Source: Hymenobacter rubripertinctus
GTDB lineage: Bacteria; Bacteroidota; Bacteroidia; Cytophagales; Hymenobacteraceae
Assembly (NCBI RefSeq): GCF_003583925.1
Contig: NZ_QYCN01000001.1
Location: forward strand, 1 to 64,000
Direction of reading: 5' to 3'
Length of the DNA: 64,000 bases
Part shown: in pieces, positions 10,913 to 20,079 of the stretch
Layout of the letters: the number at the start of each line of letters is the position of its first letter
Position numbering within the stretch: position 1 is the first letter of the stretch
The notes under the pieces: generated by a model
Told to the model about the DNA's origin: nothing
The model's database searches: none
Seen by the model: the letters and a program-made list of their open reading frames with translations, nothing else
Program-made: the position numbers and the translations under genes

Positions 10913-10944
10913 TTGCGGTTTTTACCCGGTGGCCCGTATCTTGG
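10913..10944 (+). promoter_or_regulatory. Putative promoter of the SpoIIE/STAS/anti-sigma operon
   Basis: TTGC at 10913-10916 and TATCTTGG at 10937-10944, spaced by 20 bp, resemble the Bacteroidota TTG / TAnnTTTG promoter. The amylase gene has the same arrangement (42311-42342). The start codon is 49 bp downstream of the -7 box. Confidence 0.5.
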
Positions 10945-10992
10945 CCTCCCGTTCGGCTCTCCGTTCCGGCTCCGCGTCCTTAGCCTCCCCGC

Positions 10993-13083
10993 ATGTCATT
11001 CGTTCGGAAGATCCATCCCTTCCTGTTGCCTTTTTCCGTGCTGAGCTGGTTGGCCCTGCTGACCGGCACGCTGCTATACGTGCATCCGGCCCTCACAGAA
11101 GGCCGGTTTATGCCTTCCGGCTGGATGGTACTGGCCTTACTGGCCCTGTTTACGGTTGCTCTCTTCCTGCGGGAGCGCTACCGGCCGGAACGCCTGCGGG
11201 GTATCGATTTCAACCGCCTCATGGGCCGGCTGGTAAGGGGTCCGGGCCTGCTGGCGGCAGCTGGCGTGGGCCTGCACCTGGTACTGTACTATGTGCAGCC
11301 GCCGCCGGCCACCGGCTCCCTGCTGCTCACGGGCATCTACCTCAGCAACGTAGGGCTGTTTATGGTCCTGCTGGCCCGCACTACCTACGCCTGGCGCTCC
11401 CTGGTACTGTTCCATAATACCGACCGCCTCAGGCAGCATTGGACCTGGTTTGAGGTGCTGCTGGGGGCCACGCTGCTGCTCCACCTGCTGCCCTGGACGC
11501 CGCCGCTGGGCCTGGCTACTGCGCTGTTTGGCGCGTTAGGCGCTTTCGGGGCCTACCTGAGTGGCCGGCAGAAGTGGGTGGCCTACCTGAGCCGTCGGCA
11601 GAAGCTGGAAGTCCTGCTGCTCCAGCTGGCCATTATCGCGGTTATGGCCTTGTTCGTGTTCTACTTCCAGCGCACCCAGAACACGCTGCGCCTGCTGGTG
11701 CCACCCACGCAAAGCGCCTTTCTGTTGCTCTGCGCTTTTTTCGCCGGTTTCTACGCCCTGGTGGGTTTGCTGGTCACGCTCCTGCACCTGCCCACGGCGG
11801 GCGTATTTGAGCAAAAGCGTGAGGAGATTCTGAGTATGCAGCGCCTCACCCAGCTTATCCAGCGCGGCCAGACGGCGGCAGAGGTGTACCGCATGTTCTT
11901 CGAATCGGCCATCCAGACGGTGGGCGCGGATGCAGCCTGGCTGCTGGTGGAAGAACAGGAGAAGAACTATCTGGAACACCACCACCACCTCACGCCCGAA
12001 CAGGGCAACGCCATCCGGCTGCTGCTGGCCGACTACAACCTCAGCAACATTGAGTACCTCAACAACGATTTGGCCGGCAGCAGCTTCCGCCAGCTCAATC
12101 TGCCCTATGGCTCCCTGATGGTGATGCCGCTGCAATCCAGCAAGCAGCAGTACGGCAACATCTACGTGCTCAAGCAGTACGCCCAGGCCTTCGACCGCGA
12201 AAACCTGAGCATCCTGCAAACCTTCGCCAGCCAGACGGTGCTCAGCATCGAGAACCTCCAGCTGATTCAGGCGTCGCTCAACACCCAGCGCGTGCAGGAC
12301 GAGCTTAAGATTGCCTCGGCCGTGCAGGAAAGCCTGATTCCGAAAAACCTGCCCATCGACAACTGGTTCGAAATCAGCTCCCACGCCGTATCGGCCACCG
12401 AAGTCGGCGGCGACTTCTACGACTTCCTCCACCTGCCCGGCCGGCGGCTGGCCGTGCTCATCGGTGATGTGAGCGGCAAGGGTGTGACGGCCGCCTTCCA
12501 CGTGGCCCAGATGAAAGGGATTTTTCACGCCCTGATGCAGGAAAACCCCCTGGCCCGTAACGAGCGGGAGAAGTTCCCGGTACCCAGCAAGTTTATGGCC
12601 CAGGCCAACGACGCGCTGGCCCGCTGCCTCGAGAAATCGGCCTTCATCACGGCCTCGCTCTACATCATCGACTACGAGCACGGCGGCTTCGTATTCGCCC
12701 GCGCCGGCCACTGCCACACGCTCTACTACCATTCCATCAAGGAGGAAGTGTCCTACTTCCGCACCACGGGCCTGGGCCTGGGCATCATCCGCAACGACGG
12801 CTACGAGAAGCACATCAAAAACCAGTTTTACGACTACAACCCGGGCGATGTGATGGTGATTTACACCGACGGCATCGTGGAGGCCCGCGACGCGGCCCAG
12901 GATGAGTACGGCGAAGACCGCCTGCTCCGGATGCTGGAACAGTCGTTTTACCTGGATGCCGACCAGATCAAGGAGTACATGCTGGCCGACCTCAACGAGT
13001 TCAGCAAAGGCCAGCCCATGCACGACGACCAGACGCTGCTGGTGATTAAATTCAAGGCCGCCCAACCCGAAGCCGGTCTTTAA
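10993..13083 (+). CDS. Membrane SpoIIE-type serine phosphatase with GAF domain (RsbU-like)
   Basis: The product is 696 residues. Residues 1-270 hold about seven hydrophobic membrane segments (for example WLALLTGTLLYV, WMVLALLALFTVALFL and SAFLLLCAFFAGFYALVGLL). A GAF-like domain follows at about 285-430, then a linker helix (QRVQDELKIASAVQESLIP), then a SpoIIE/PP2C phosphatase domain at about 455-690. The metal-binding motifs are visible: VGGDFYDF, LIGDVSGKGVTAAF, ARAGHC, YTDGIVEA and HDDQTLLVI. Such phosphatases dephosphorylate STAS-domain antagonists, and the STAS gene is 14 bp downstream with an anti-sigma-type kinase after it. This is therefore probably the input and output switch of a partner-switching pathway. 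The membrane part probably senses an envelope or membrane signal; its ligand is unknown. Confidence 0.9.
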   Translation: MSFVRKIHPFLLPFSVLSWLALLTGTLLYVHPALTEGRFMPSGWMVLALLALFTVALFLRERYRPERLRGIDFNRLMGRLVRGPGLLAAAGVGLHLVLYYVQPPPATGSLLLTGIYLSNVGLFMVLLARTTYAWRSLVLFHNTDRLRQHWTWFEVLLGATLLLHLLPWTPPLGLATALFGALGAFGAYLSGRQKWVAYLSRRQKLEVLLLQLAIIAVMALFVFYFQRTQNTLRLLVPPTQSAFLLLCAFFAGFYALVGLLVTLLHLPTAGVFEQKREEILSMQRLTQLIQRGQTAAEVYRMFFESAIQTVGADAAWLLVEEQEKNYLEHHHHLTPEQGNAIRLLLADYNLSNIEYLNNDLAGSSFRQLNLPYGSLMVMPLQSSKQQYGNIYVLKQYAQAFDRENLSILQTFASQTVLSIENLQLIQASLNTQRVQDELKIASAVQESLIPKNLPIDNWFEISSHAVSATEVGGDFYDFLHLPGRRLAVLIGDVSGKGVTAAFHVAQMKGIFHALMQENPLARNEREKFPVPSKFMAQANDALARCLEKSAFITASLYIIDYEHGGFVFARAGHCHTLYYHSIKEEVSYFRTTGLGLGIIRNDGYEKHIKNQFYDYNPGDVMVIYTDGIVEARDAAQDEYGEDRLLRMLEQSFYLDADQIKEYMLADLNEFSKGQPMHDDQTLLVIKFKAAQPEAGL

Positions 13084-13097
13084 CGTAGCACGAAGCC

Positions 13098-13427
13098 ATG
13101 AAAATCACTCAGAATTCCACCGATACCACGCTTACCCTGATCCTCGACGGCGAACTGGATGCCAGCTCTTCCGTGTTGCTGGACAATGAGTTGAGCAAGC
13201 CCGAAATCCTGCGCAACCAGAAAATCCTGGTTGACTGCCGCCAGCTCAACTACATCTCCTCGGCGGGCCTGGGCGTTTTTATTTCTCACCTGCAAACGTT
13301 TCAGGATGCCAATGTGAAGCTGGTGTTCTTCAATATGCAGGAGAAAGTGCACAACGTATTTGAAATCCTGGGCCTGGATTCGCTGATGACCATTGTTCCT
13401 TCTTCGGCCGAAGCCGAGGCTGCTTAA
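13098..13427 (+). CDS. STAS-domain anti-anti-sigma factor (RsbV/SpoIIAA-like)
   Basis: The product is 109 residues, normal for a single STAS domain. It has the strand-rich start (DTTLTLILDGELDASSSVLLDNEL) and the phosphorylation loop YISSAGLGVF. The target serine is expected at Ser54/Ser55. In the known mechanism the kinase (next gene) phosphorylates this serine and the upstream SpoIIE phosphatase removes the phosphate, so the protein cycles between free and kinase-bound states. It is in one transcription unit with both partners. The final target, a sigma factor or another effector, is not encoded nearby. Confidence 0.92.
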   Translation: MKITQNSTDTTLTLILDGELDASSSVLLDNELSKPEILRNQKILVDCRQLNYISSAGLGVFISHLQTFQDANVKLVFFNMQEKVHNVFEILGLDSLMTIVPSSAEAEAA

Positions 13428-13468
13428 TTCCGACCGCCCCTCCGCTCGACCGCTCCACCCTCCCCGGA

Positions 13469-13882
13469 ATGAAACAGGCCCTCCGAATCAGCTGCACCCG
13501 CCGCAACCTCAAGGTGGTGCGTGACTTCGTGAGCGACTTTCTGACCAGCTACCAGCTCTCCGAAGTGCAGATCAACCAGATTGTGCTGGCCGTGGATGAG
13601 GTAGTGGCCAACCTGATTATCCACGGCAACGGCGAGGACGAATCGAAGCACCTGGACGTGCGGGTGGGGGTGCAGGACCGGGAATTCGGCATTGAGCTGG
13701 AAGACACCAACCGTACGTCCTACTCGCCCGGCAGCTACCAGGAGCCCGATTTGCAGGAGTACGTGCGCATCGGCAAGAAAGGCGGCGTGGGCATGATGCT
13801 GGTCAACCGCATCATGGACCGGGTGGAGTTCACCACCCACAACAGCCACAACATTTGTCGCCTCTATAAGCACCTGATCTAA
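13469..13882 (+). CDS. Anti-sigma-type serine kinase (RsbW/SpoIIAB-like HATPase)
   Basis: The product is 137 residues with a GHKL ATPase fold. The N-box is VDEVVANLIIHGN and the glycine-rich lid is GKKGGVGMMLVNRIMDRVEF. It probably phosphorylates the STAS protein 41 bp upstream and sequesters a target protein in its other state. It closes the three-gene partner-switching unit and is followed by a terminator at 13914-13941. No sigma factor follows, so the target may be elsewhere or may not be a sigma factor. Confidence 0.92.
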   Translation: MKQALRISCTRRNLKVVRDFVSDFLTSYQLSEVQINQIVLAVDEVVANLIIHGNGEDESKHLDVRVGVQDREFGIELEDTNRTSYSPGSYQEPDLQEYVRIGKKGGVGMMLVNRIMDRVEFTTHNSHNICRLYKHLI

Positions 13883-13913
13883 ACCAGGTTTGGCGCCCGT
13901 CACCCACCAGAAG

Positions 13914-13941
13914 AGCACTCCGCCTGCGGGGTGCTTTTTTT
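13914..13941 (+). terminator. Terminator of the partner-switching operon
   Basis: A 10-bp stem with one mismatch and a 2-base loop, followed by seven T. Confidence 0.85.
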
Positions 13942-14070
13942 ATAGCCCGGCGCGGGAAGGCCGGGACACCGACGGCCGAAAAAAAATCCGTAAAATTGCG
14001 ACACTATGCCCTCCGCACCCGGGTTATTCCCCGGCCGGATTCCTTGCTCAGCCGATTCCCTTCCCTTCGT

Positions 14071-16368
14071 ATGCACAAACGCATTTTGTTTGCCGGTACC
14101 GCCGCGGCCACTTTGCTGGCCGGGTGCCAGGCTACCAAATCCACCACCGCCACCCCGGCCTCTCCCACCGTCGAAACCCTGGGCACCACGGCCGTTCCGG
14201 CCGCGGAATTCGCTTACGTGTACCGTAAAAACAACAGCTCGGCTCCTGATTTCGGAACCAAAGCCGGCGTGCAGGAGTACCTCGACCTTTACACCAACTT
14301 CAAGCTGAAGGTGCTGGCCGCCGAGCAGCGCGGCCTCGATACCACCCAGGCGTTTCAGCGCGAGCTGGAGGGCTACAAGCAGCAGCTGGCTCAGCCCTAC
14401 CTCACGGAGAAGAGCGTGACCGATCAGCTGGTGCGCGAAGCCTACGACCGGATGAGCAAGGAGGTCAGCGCCTCCCACATCCTGCTCCGCCTACAGCCCG
14501 ACGCGGCCCCCAAGGACACGCTGGCCGCCTACCAGAAGATCGTGGCCCTGCGCCAGCGCATTGCCGGCGGCGAAGACTTCAACCAGGTAGCCCGCGAAAC
14601 TTCCGAAGACCCTTCGGCCCGCGAAAACGGCGGCAAGCTGGGCTACTTCACAGCCATGCAGATGGTGTATCCCTTCGAGTCGGCCGCCTACGCCACGCCC
14701 GCCGGGCAGGTGTCGGCGCCGGTGCGCACCCGCTTTGGCTACCACCTCATCAAGGTGAACGACGTGCGCCAGGCCCAGGGCGAAATCAAGGTGGCCCACC
14801 TCATGATCCGGGCCACGCCCGGCATGCCCGCCGCCGACTCGGTAACGGCCCGCAAGAAAGTAGACGAGTTGTACAGCCGCCTTACCAAACGCGGCGAGAA
14901 CTGGGAGAAGCTGGTCACGCAGTTTTCGGAGGATGCCGGCTCGGCTGCCAACGGGGGCGAGCTGCCGCCCTTCGGCACCGGCCGCATGATTCCCTCCTTC
15001 GAGGAAGCCGCCTTCAAGCTCCAGAAGCCCGGCGACCTGGCCCCGCCCGTGCAAACGCCCTACGGCTGGCACATCATCAAGCTGATCGAAAAGCAGCCCG
15101 TGCCCTCGTTCGAATCGATGGAGCCCACGCTTAAAAGCAAGGTTTCCAAGGACTCGCGCTCGGAGCTCAACAAAACCGCTTTCCTCAAGCGGGTGCGCCA
15201 GGAAAACAACTTCGTGGAAATTCCGGCCGCCAAAGACTATCTGCTGGCTAAAGCCGACACCGCCCTCGTGCAGGGCAGCTTCGCCTATACCGCTCCGTCG
15301 GCCCCCACCAAGGCCAGCAAAACCCCGACCGATTACGCCACCCTGTTCACCATCAAGGGCAAGCCGTATCTGGTGAAGGATTTCCTGACTTTCGCCCAGC
15401 AAAACCAGCGGCCCCGGCCCGGGGCCGAGCCCCGCTTCGCCATGCAGCAGCTCTACGACCAGTACGTGGACGAGAGCCTGACCGAGTTCGAGAAGGCCAA
15501 CCTGGAAACCAAGTACGAGGATTACCGGATGCTGGTGAAGGAGTACCGCGACGGGATTCTGCTCTTCCAGCTCATGGACGAGAAGGTGTGGAGCAAGGCT
15601 ATTGAGGACACCGTGGGCCTCAAGCAGTTCTTCGCCGACAACCAGAGCAAGTACCAGTGGGAGCCCCGCGTACAGGCCACCGTGGTGAGCGCCGCCTCGC
15701 CCGAGCTGCGCACCCGGGCCCAGCAGCAGCTCAAAACCGGCCGCTTCGTGGTGCGCCAGGGCGTGCCGGCCAGCGTGGCCTTCGCAGCCAACACCGCCGA
15801 CGTGCAGCCCGCCGGCCGCGCCGCCCTCGAGGAGTTGGCCGGCCGCCTGGCCGCCGATAATGCCCTGACGCTTACCATCAGCAGCCGCACCAAGCGCGGG
15901 GAGCCGGCCGCGCTGGCCGCCCGCCGCAACGCCAGCGTGGTGAAGTACCTCACAGCCCTGGGCGTACCCGCCGGCCAGCTGCAAACGGCCACCGGCAAGC
16001 CCGCCGCCGCCGACGCCCAGCTTAGCCTCATCAGCACCAACCCGGTAGCCCTGGAAGAAACGCTCAACACCCGGAACCCGCTGGCCGTCCAGATTCAGCA
16101 GCGCAACTTCCAGAAGGGCGACAACAAGGCCGTGGACCAGTTCCTGACCAGCGCCCCCGGCACCTACACCACCGAGGCCGATGGCCGCTTCTACGCCGTG
16201 GTAGTCGATAAGCAGCTGCCCGCCGGTCCCAAGGCCCTGTCGGAGGCCCGTGGCCAGGCTACTTCCGACTACCAGAACTACCTGGAGAAGCAGTGGATTG
16301 AGCAGCTGCGCACCCAATACCCGGTCACTATCAACCAGTCGGAAGTAGACAAGCTGGTGACCAAGTGA
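14071..16368 (+). CDS. Lipoprotein peptidyl-prolyl isomerase with two parvulin domains
   Basis: I start at ATG 14071 because it gives a proper lipoprotein signal (MHKRILFAGTAAATLLAGC, lipidated Cys19). The product is 765 residues. Two parvulin domains are visible: the first at about 125-225 (SASHILLRLQP … GYHLIKVNDVR) and the second at about 230-345 (KVAHLMIRATPG … GWHIIKLIEK). A large helical region follows. Residues of about 545-650 resemble a degenerate OmpA-like peptidoglycan-binding fold (SVAFAANTADVQPAGRAALEEL, then AARRNASVVKYLTALGV). It probably assists folding of exported proteins at the inner face of the outer membrane. The SurA-like gene follows, separated by a palindromic repeat. 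The TGA stop overlaps that repeat's flank (AAGTGAGTAGTGAG). Confidence 0.88.
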   Translation: MHKRILFAGTAAATLLAGCQATKSTTATPASPTVETLGTTAVPAAEFAYVYRKNNSSAPDFGTKAGVQEYLDLYTNFKLKVLAAEQRGLDTTQAFQRELEGYKQQLAQPYLTEKSVTDQLVREAYDRMSKEVSASHILLRLQPDAAPKDTLAAYQKIVALRQRIAGGEDFNQVARETSEDPSARENGGKLGYFTAMQMVYPFESAAYATPAGQVSAPVRTRFGYHLIKVNDVRQAQGEIKVAHLMIRATPGMPAADSVTARKKVDELYSRLTKRGENWEKLVTQFSEDAGSAANGGELPPFGTGRMIPSFEEAAFKLQKPGDLAPPVQTPYGWHIIKLIEKQPVPSFESMEPTLKSKVSKDSRSELNKTAFLKRVRQENNFVEIPAAKDYLLAKADTALVQGSFAYTAPSAPTKASKTPTDYATLFTIKGKPYLVKDFLTFAQQNQRPRPGAEPRFAMQQLYDQYVDESLTEFEKANLETKYEDYRMLVKEYRDGILLFQLMDEKVWSKAIEDTVGLKQFFADNQSKYQWEPRVQATVVSAASPELRTRAQQQLKTGRFVVRQGVPASVAFAANTADVQPAGRAALEELAGRLAADNALTLTISSRTKRGEPAALAARRNASVVKYLTALGVPAGQLQTATGKPAAADAQLSLISTNPVALEETLNTRNPLAVQIQQRNFQKGDNKAVDQFLTSAPGTYTTEADGRFYAVVVDKQLPAGPKALSEARGQATSDYQNYLEKQWIEQLRTQYPVTINQSEVDKLVTK

Positions 16369-16529
16369 GTAGTGAGAAGCAGTACGGGAACCGGCCGTAA
16401 ACAGAACGTCATTCTGAGTGCAGGCGGAGCCGTAGTCGAAGAATCTCGCGTGCTGACGTTGGGCAACGCATCTACGAAGCGGTAGAGATTCTTCGACTAC
16501 GGCTCCGCCTACACTCAGAATGACGTTCT
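16366..16529. repeat. Composite palindromic element, copy A
   Basis: A short heptamer-periodic flank starts at the stop codon (AAGTGAG, TAGTGAG). Then comes an inverted repeat at 16403-16529 with arms of about 45 bp differing at one position. The arms start AGAACGTCATTCTGAG and contain GGCGGAGCCGTAGTCGAAG. It fills about half of the gap between the two folding-factor genes. The rest, up to 16729, shows no gene. Confidence 0.85.
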
Positions 16530-16729
16530 TATTCTCCCCTACTCTCTCCCCATGCAACGCTACAGGCCCGAACCGGCTCTGGGCATTAGAGCCGGCCGGA
16601 ATCCGGGGAAATCCGGGGTTTTTGCCGGTGCAAGGATTTATGACGAAATTTGCGGGCGGCTTTTGGCGTTTTGCCAGTCGTCTGGCCTGAACCGTGCGGT
16701 TGCCGGGGAGGGGTTTAGAGAAAGATTCC

Positions 16730-18118
16730 ATGATTCAATGTTTGCGAGTACCAGTCCGGCAGGTACTGCTGAGTGCGGCCCTGCTGGTTGTTTCGGCCAC
16801 GGCCGGGTATGCTCAGTTGGGCGTGGGCCGGCCGGTAGGCCTGCGGGTGGTCGATGGCATCATCGCCAAAGTCGACAACCAGATTGTGCTGAAGTCGGAC
16901 CTGGAAACCATTTATGCCCAGGAAGTAGCCCGGGCCGAGGGCAAACCCCTGCCCCCCGACACCAAGTGCAAAATCCTGCAAAGCTTGGCCCTCAACAAGC
17001 TGCTGCTGGCCAAGGCCGAAACCGACTCCGTGGTGGTGGAAGAATCGCAGGTGAAAAGCGAGCTGGACCGCCGCATGGCCTACTTCGTGCAGCAGATTGG
17101 CTCCGAGAAGAAGCTGGAGGAGTACTACAATAAGTCGCTCAAGGACCTAAAAGACGACTTGCGCATCCAGGTGAAGGAGCAGCTGGTGCAGCAGAAAATG
17201 CAGGAGCAGATTGCCGGCAAAGTGTCGGTGACGCCCCGGGAAGTGCGCCAGTTTTTCAGCCGGATGCCCAAAGACAGCCTGCCCTACTACTCCACCGAGG
17301 TGGAGGTAGGCCAGATTGTGAAGCTGGCCCAAACTAACAACAAGGCCAAGCAGGCATCCCAGACGCAGCTCAACGATTTGCGGGCCCGCATTCTGGCCGG
17401 CGAGGATTTTGCCACCCTGGCCAAGCAGTTTTCCCAGGACCCCGGCTCGGCCGTGGAAGGCGGCTACCTCGGCTTCTTTAAGCGCCGCGAACTGGTGCCC
17501 GAGTACGAAGCCGCCGCCCTGCGTCTGGAGCCCGGAGGCCTCTCGCCCATCGTGGAGTCGCAGTTTGGCTTCCACCTCATTCAGCTCATCGAGCGCAAGG
17601 GCGACTCCTACAGCACCCGCCACATCCTGCTCAAGCCCGAAACCGGCACCGCCGATACCAACGAAGCCGCCCGGGAGCTGGCCAGAGTGCGCCTGCGCAT
17701 CCTGGGCGACAGCGTGAGCTTTGCCAAAGCCGCTAAAGACAACTCCGACGACAAGCTGACCAGCGGCAACGGCGGCCTGCTCCAGAACCGCCGCGACGGC
17801 AGCACCTACCTGCCCCTCGACCAGCTCGACCCGGCCATCTTCTTCACCATCGACACCATGAAGGTGGGCAGCGTGACCCCACCCCTACCCTACCGCACCG
17901 ACGACGGCAAGGATGCCGTGCGCATTCTCTACCTCAAGTCGAACAGCCCGCCCCACCAGGCCAACCTCGACGACGACTACCAGAAAATTGCCGCCGCCGC
18001 CCTCAACCAGAAGAAAAACAAAGCCCTCGACGCCTGGTTTGCCCTCAACCGGGGCACCGTTTACCTCGAAGTAGACCCCGAGTACGCCGGCTGCCAGCTG
18101 CTGAATTCGATTAACTAA
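16730..18118 (+). CDS. SurA-like periplasmic chaperone / peptidyl-prolyl isomerase
   Basis: From ATG 16730 the product is 462 residues with a signal peptide (VLLSAALLVVSATAGYAQ). The SurA N-terminal chaperone domain starts RVVDGIIAKVDNQIVLKSDLE. It is followed by two parvulin domains, at about 175-290 (SAVEGGYLGFFKRRELVPE, then FGFHLIQLIER) and about 290-390 (STRHILLKPE). In proteobacteria SurA escorts outer-membrane barrel proteins through the periplasm, and a similar role is likely here. It follows another parvulin lipoprotein and precedes a MoxR ATPase. The TAA stop is immediately followed, with no spacing, by heptamer repeats. Confidence 0.9.
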   Translation: MIQCLRVPVRQVLLSAALLVVSATAGYAQLGVGRPVGLRVVDGIIAKVDNQIVLKSDLETIYAQEVARAEGKPLPPDTKCKILQSLALNKLLLAKAETDSVVVEESQVKSELDRRMAYFVQQIGSEKKLEEYYNKSLKDLKDDLRIQVKEQLVQQKMQEQIAGKVSVTPREVRQFFSRMPKDSLPYYSTEVEVGQIVKLAQTNNKAKQASQTQLNDLRARILAGEDFATLAKQFSQDPGSAVEGGYLGFFKRRELVPEYEAAALRLEPGGLSPIVESQFGFHLIQLIERKGDSYSTRHILLKPETGTADTNEAARELARVRLRILGDSVSFAKAAKDNSDDKLTSGNGGLLQNRRDGSTYLPLDQLDPAIFFTIDTMKVGSVTPPLPYRTDDGKDAVRILYLKSNSPPHQANLDDDYQKIAAAALNQKKNKALDAWFALNRGTVYLEVDPEYAGCQLLNSIN

Positions 18119-18198
18119 TTTTCGTTATCCGTTTTCCGTTCTTCGTTTTTCGCCACCCATGAATGTGGTTGAAAAACGAAGAACGGAAAACGAAAAAC
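18119..18198. repeat. Heptamer-periodic inverted repeat between surA-like and moxR
   Basis: Five heptamers follow the stop codon directly (TTTTCGT, TATCCGT and three similar, 18119-18153). Four complementary ones (GAAAAAC, GAAGAAC and two similar) lie at 18171-18198. The arms pair over 20 bp without mismatch around a short loop. Confidence 0.9.
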
Positions 18199-18206
18199 CA
18201 CCCCGA

Positions 18207-19169
<963 letters not shown>

Positions 19170-19243
19170 ATTGAGTGATAATTGAGAACGAAGAATTCGC
19201 AGCGAGGACTGATGATTGCCTGAAAGTCCTGTTACTATCCATT

Positions 19244-19285
19244 CTTACTTCTTACTTCTTACTTCTTACTTCTTACTTCTTACTT
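19244..19285. repeat. Six exact tandem CTTACTT heptamers
   Basis: Six identical 7-bp units end 7 bp before the ATG at 19293, where a promoter or leader would be expected. Copy-number change could alter expression of the downstream gene; that is inference. Confidence 0.9.
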
Positions 19286-19292
19286 GAACAAG

Positions 19293-19739
19293 ATGGAAGC
19301 AGCCGGTTATTACCAGCAGTTCGAGCGCAACCTCGAAATCATCCTCAGCGGCCTCGACGCGGGCCTCAACATCAGCACCACGGCCCTGAACGTGTCGTTG
19401 CCGCTGGAGGTGTACGTGCTGAGCGAAGTGCTTAACCAGGGCGGCGGCCAGTTCCGCCTCTCCGACAACCTCGCGCCCGGCGAGCAGGTGCGCGAGTTTC
19501 TGGCGCAGTTTCAGCGCCACGAAGCCCACAACGAGGCCCTGATGCAGCGCATTCTGGCGGATAAAAAGGCCCTGATGCGTACCCCGGAAGGCCGCGTGCT
19601 AACCAAGGAAATGCTCATCCGCCGGCTGGAGTATTTCAACGAAGCCGCCCGCCAGGTGAACGTGATGCGTAACCAGTTCGCCCTCGGCAGCCCCCCCCAG
19701 TCGCGCTCCGGCGTAGGGCTGGAATTGCAGAAAGGCTGA
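19293..19739 (+). CDS. Hypothetical protein downstream of MoxR (148 aa)
   Basis: Starting at ATG 19293 (MEAAGYYQQFERNLEIILSG), this gives a mostly helical soluble protein without signal peptide. The composition is typical of a real gene for this genome. I recognise no domain. It is separated from moxR by 123 bp that include the CTTACTT array, so co-transcription is uncertain. The TGA stop runs straight into a GGATT-type repeat. Confidence 0.7.
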   Translation: MEAAGYYQQFERNLEIILSGLDAGLNISTTALNVSLPLEVYVLSEVLNQGGGQFRLSDNLAPGEQVREFLAQFQRHEAHNEALMQRILADKKALMRTPEGRVLTKEMLIRRLEYFNEAARQVNVMRNQFALGSPPQSRSGVGLELQKG

Positions 19740-19785
19740 TCACGGATTGGCGCGGATTTTAACGGATTTCGCGGATTTTGTGGAC
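19740..19785. repeat. GGATT-rich interspersed repeat after the stop codon
   Basis: Four to five CGGATT units with alternating TT/GC spacers (CACGGATTGGCGCGGATT…) begin at the stop codon of the preceding gene. Similar CGCGGATTTC text is, from memory, common as an intergenic repeat in several bacterial phyla. Confidence 0.6.
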
Positions 19786-19887
19786 GGTGCGGGGCTCTGA
19801 CAGCCTCCCTCAGAAGGGTGTCTCGTTTTGGGGCAGCCTTTTTGCGTTTTGATGGCGGAGTACGGTAGTCTGCTGGTCCTGCTTCCT

Positions 19888-19923
19888 GCTGGATCTGCTG
19901 GATCTGCTGGATCTGCTGGATCT
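19888..19923. repeat. Four exact tandem GCTGGATCT nonamers
   Basis: Four identical 9-bp units follow a degenerate lead-in (CTGGTCCTGCTTCCT). The 19740-20079 gap holds this repeat and the GGATT repeat, and no gene. Confidence 0.9.
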
Positions 19924-20079
19924 GTAATGCTGCTGTGCGGGCTTGTTGGGCCGCCCTGCTTAGCCTGGTTCGGAGTAGCCCCCGGAATGGCTGCCTTCTG
20001 GTAGCGGAGTTGCAAAACCGGCCGTAAAAGACGTATTTCTGGGCTGCTTACGGCCCTGCGGCCACTCCGGCTCCCTGTT

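Noticed and set aside
11536..13065. Long minus-strand frame opposite the SpoIIE phosphatase
   Set aside because: Antisense shadow; the plus strand encodes a complete phosphatase with all metal motifs.
14491..16731. A 746-codon open frame on the minus strand opposite the parvulin gene
   Set aside because: Low-complexity Gly/Leu/His product, no motif; it mirrors a well-supported gene on the plus strand and crosses the palindrome.
19244..19923. CRISPR array
   Set aside because: The repeats are contiguous 7- or 9-bp tandem units without spacers, and no cas genes occur in the window.
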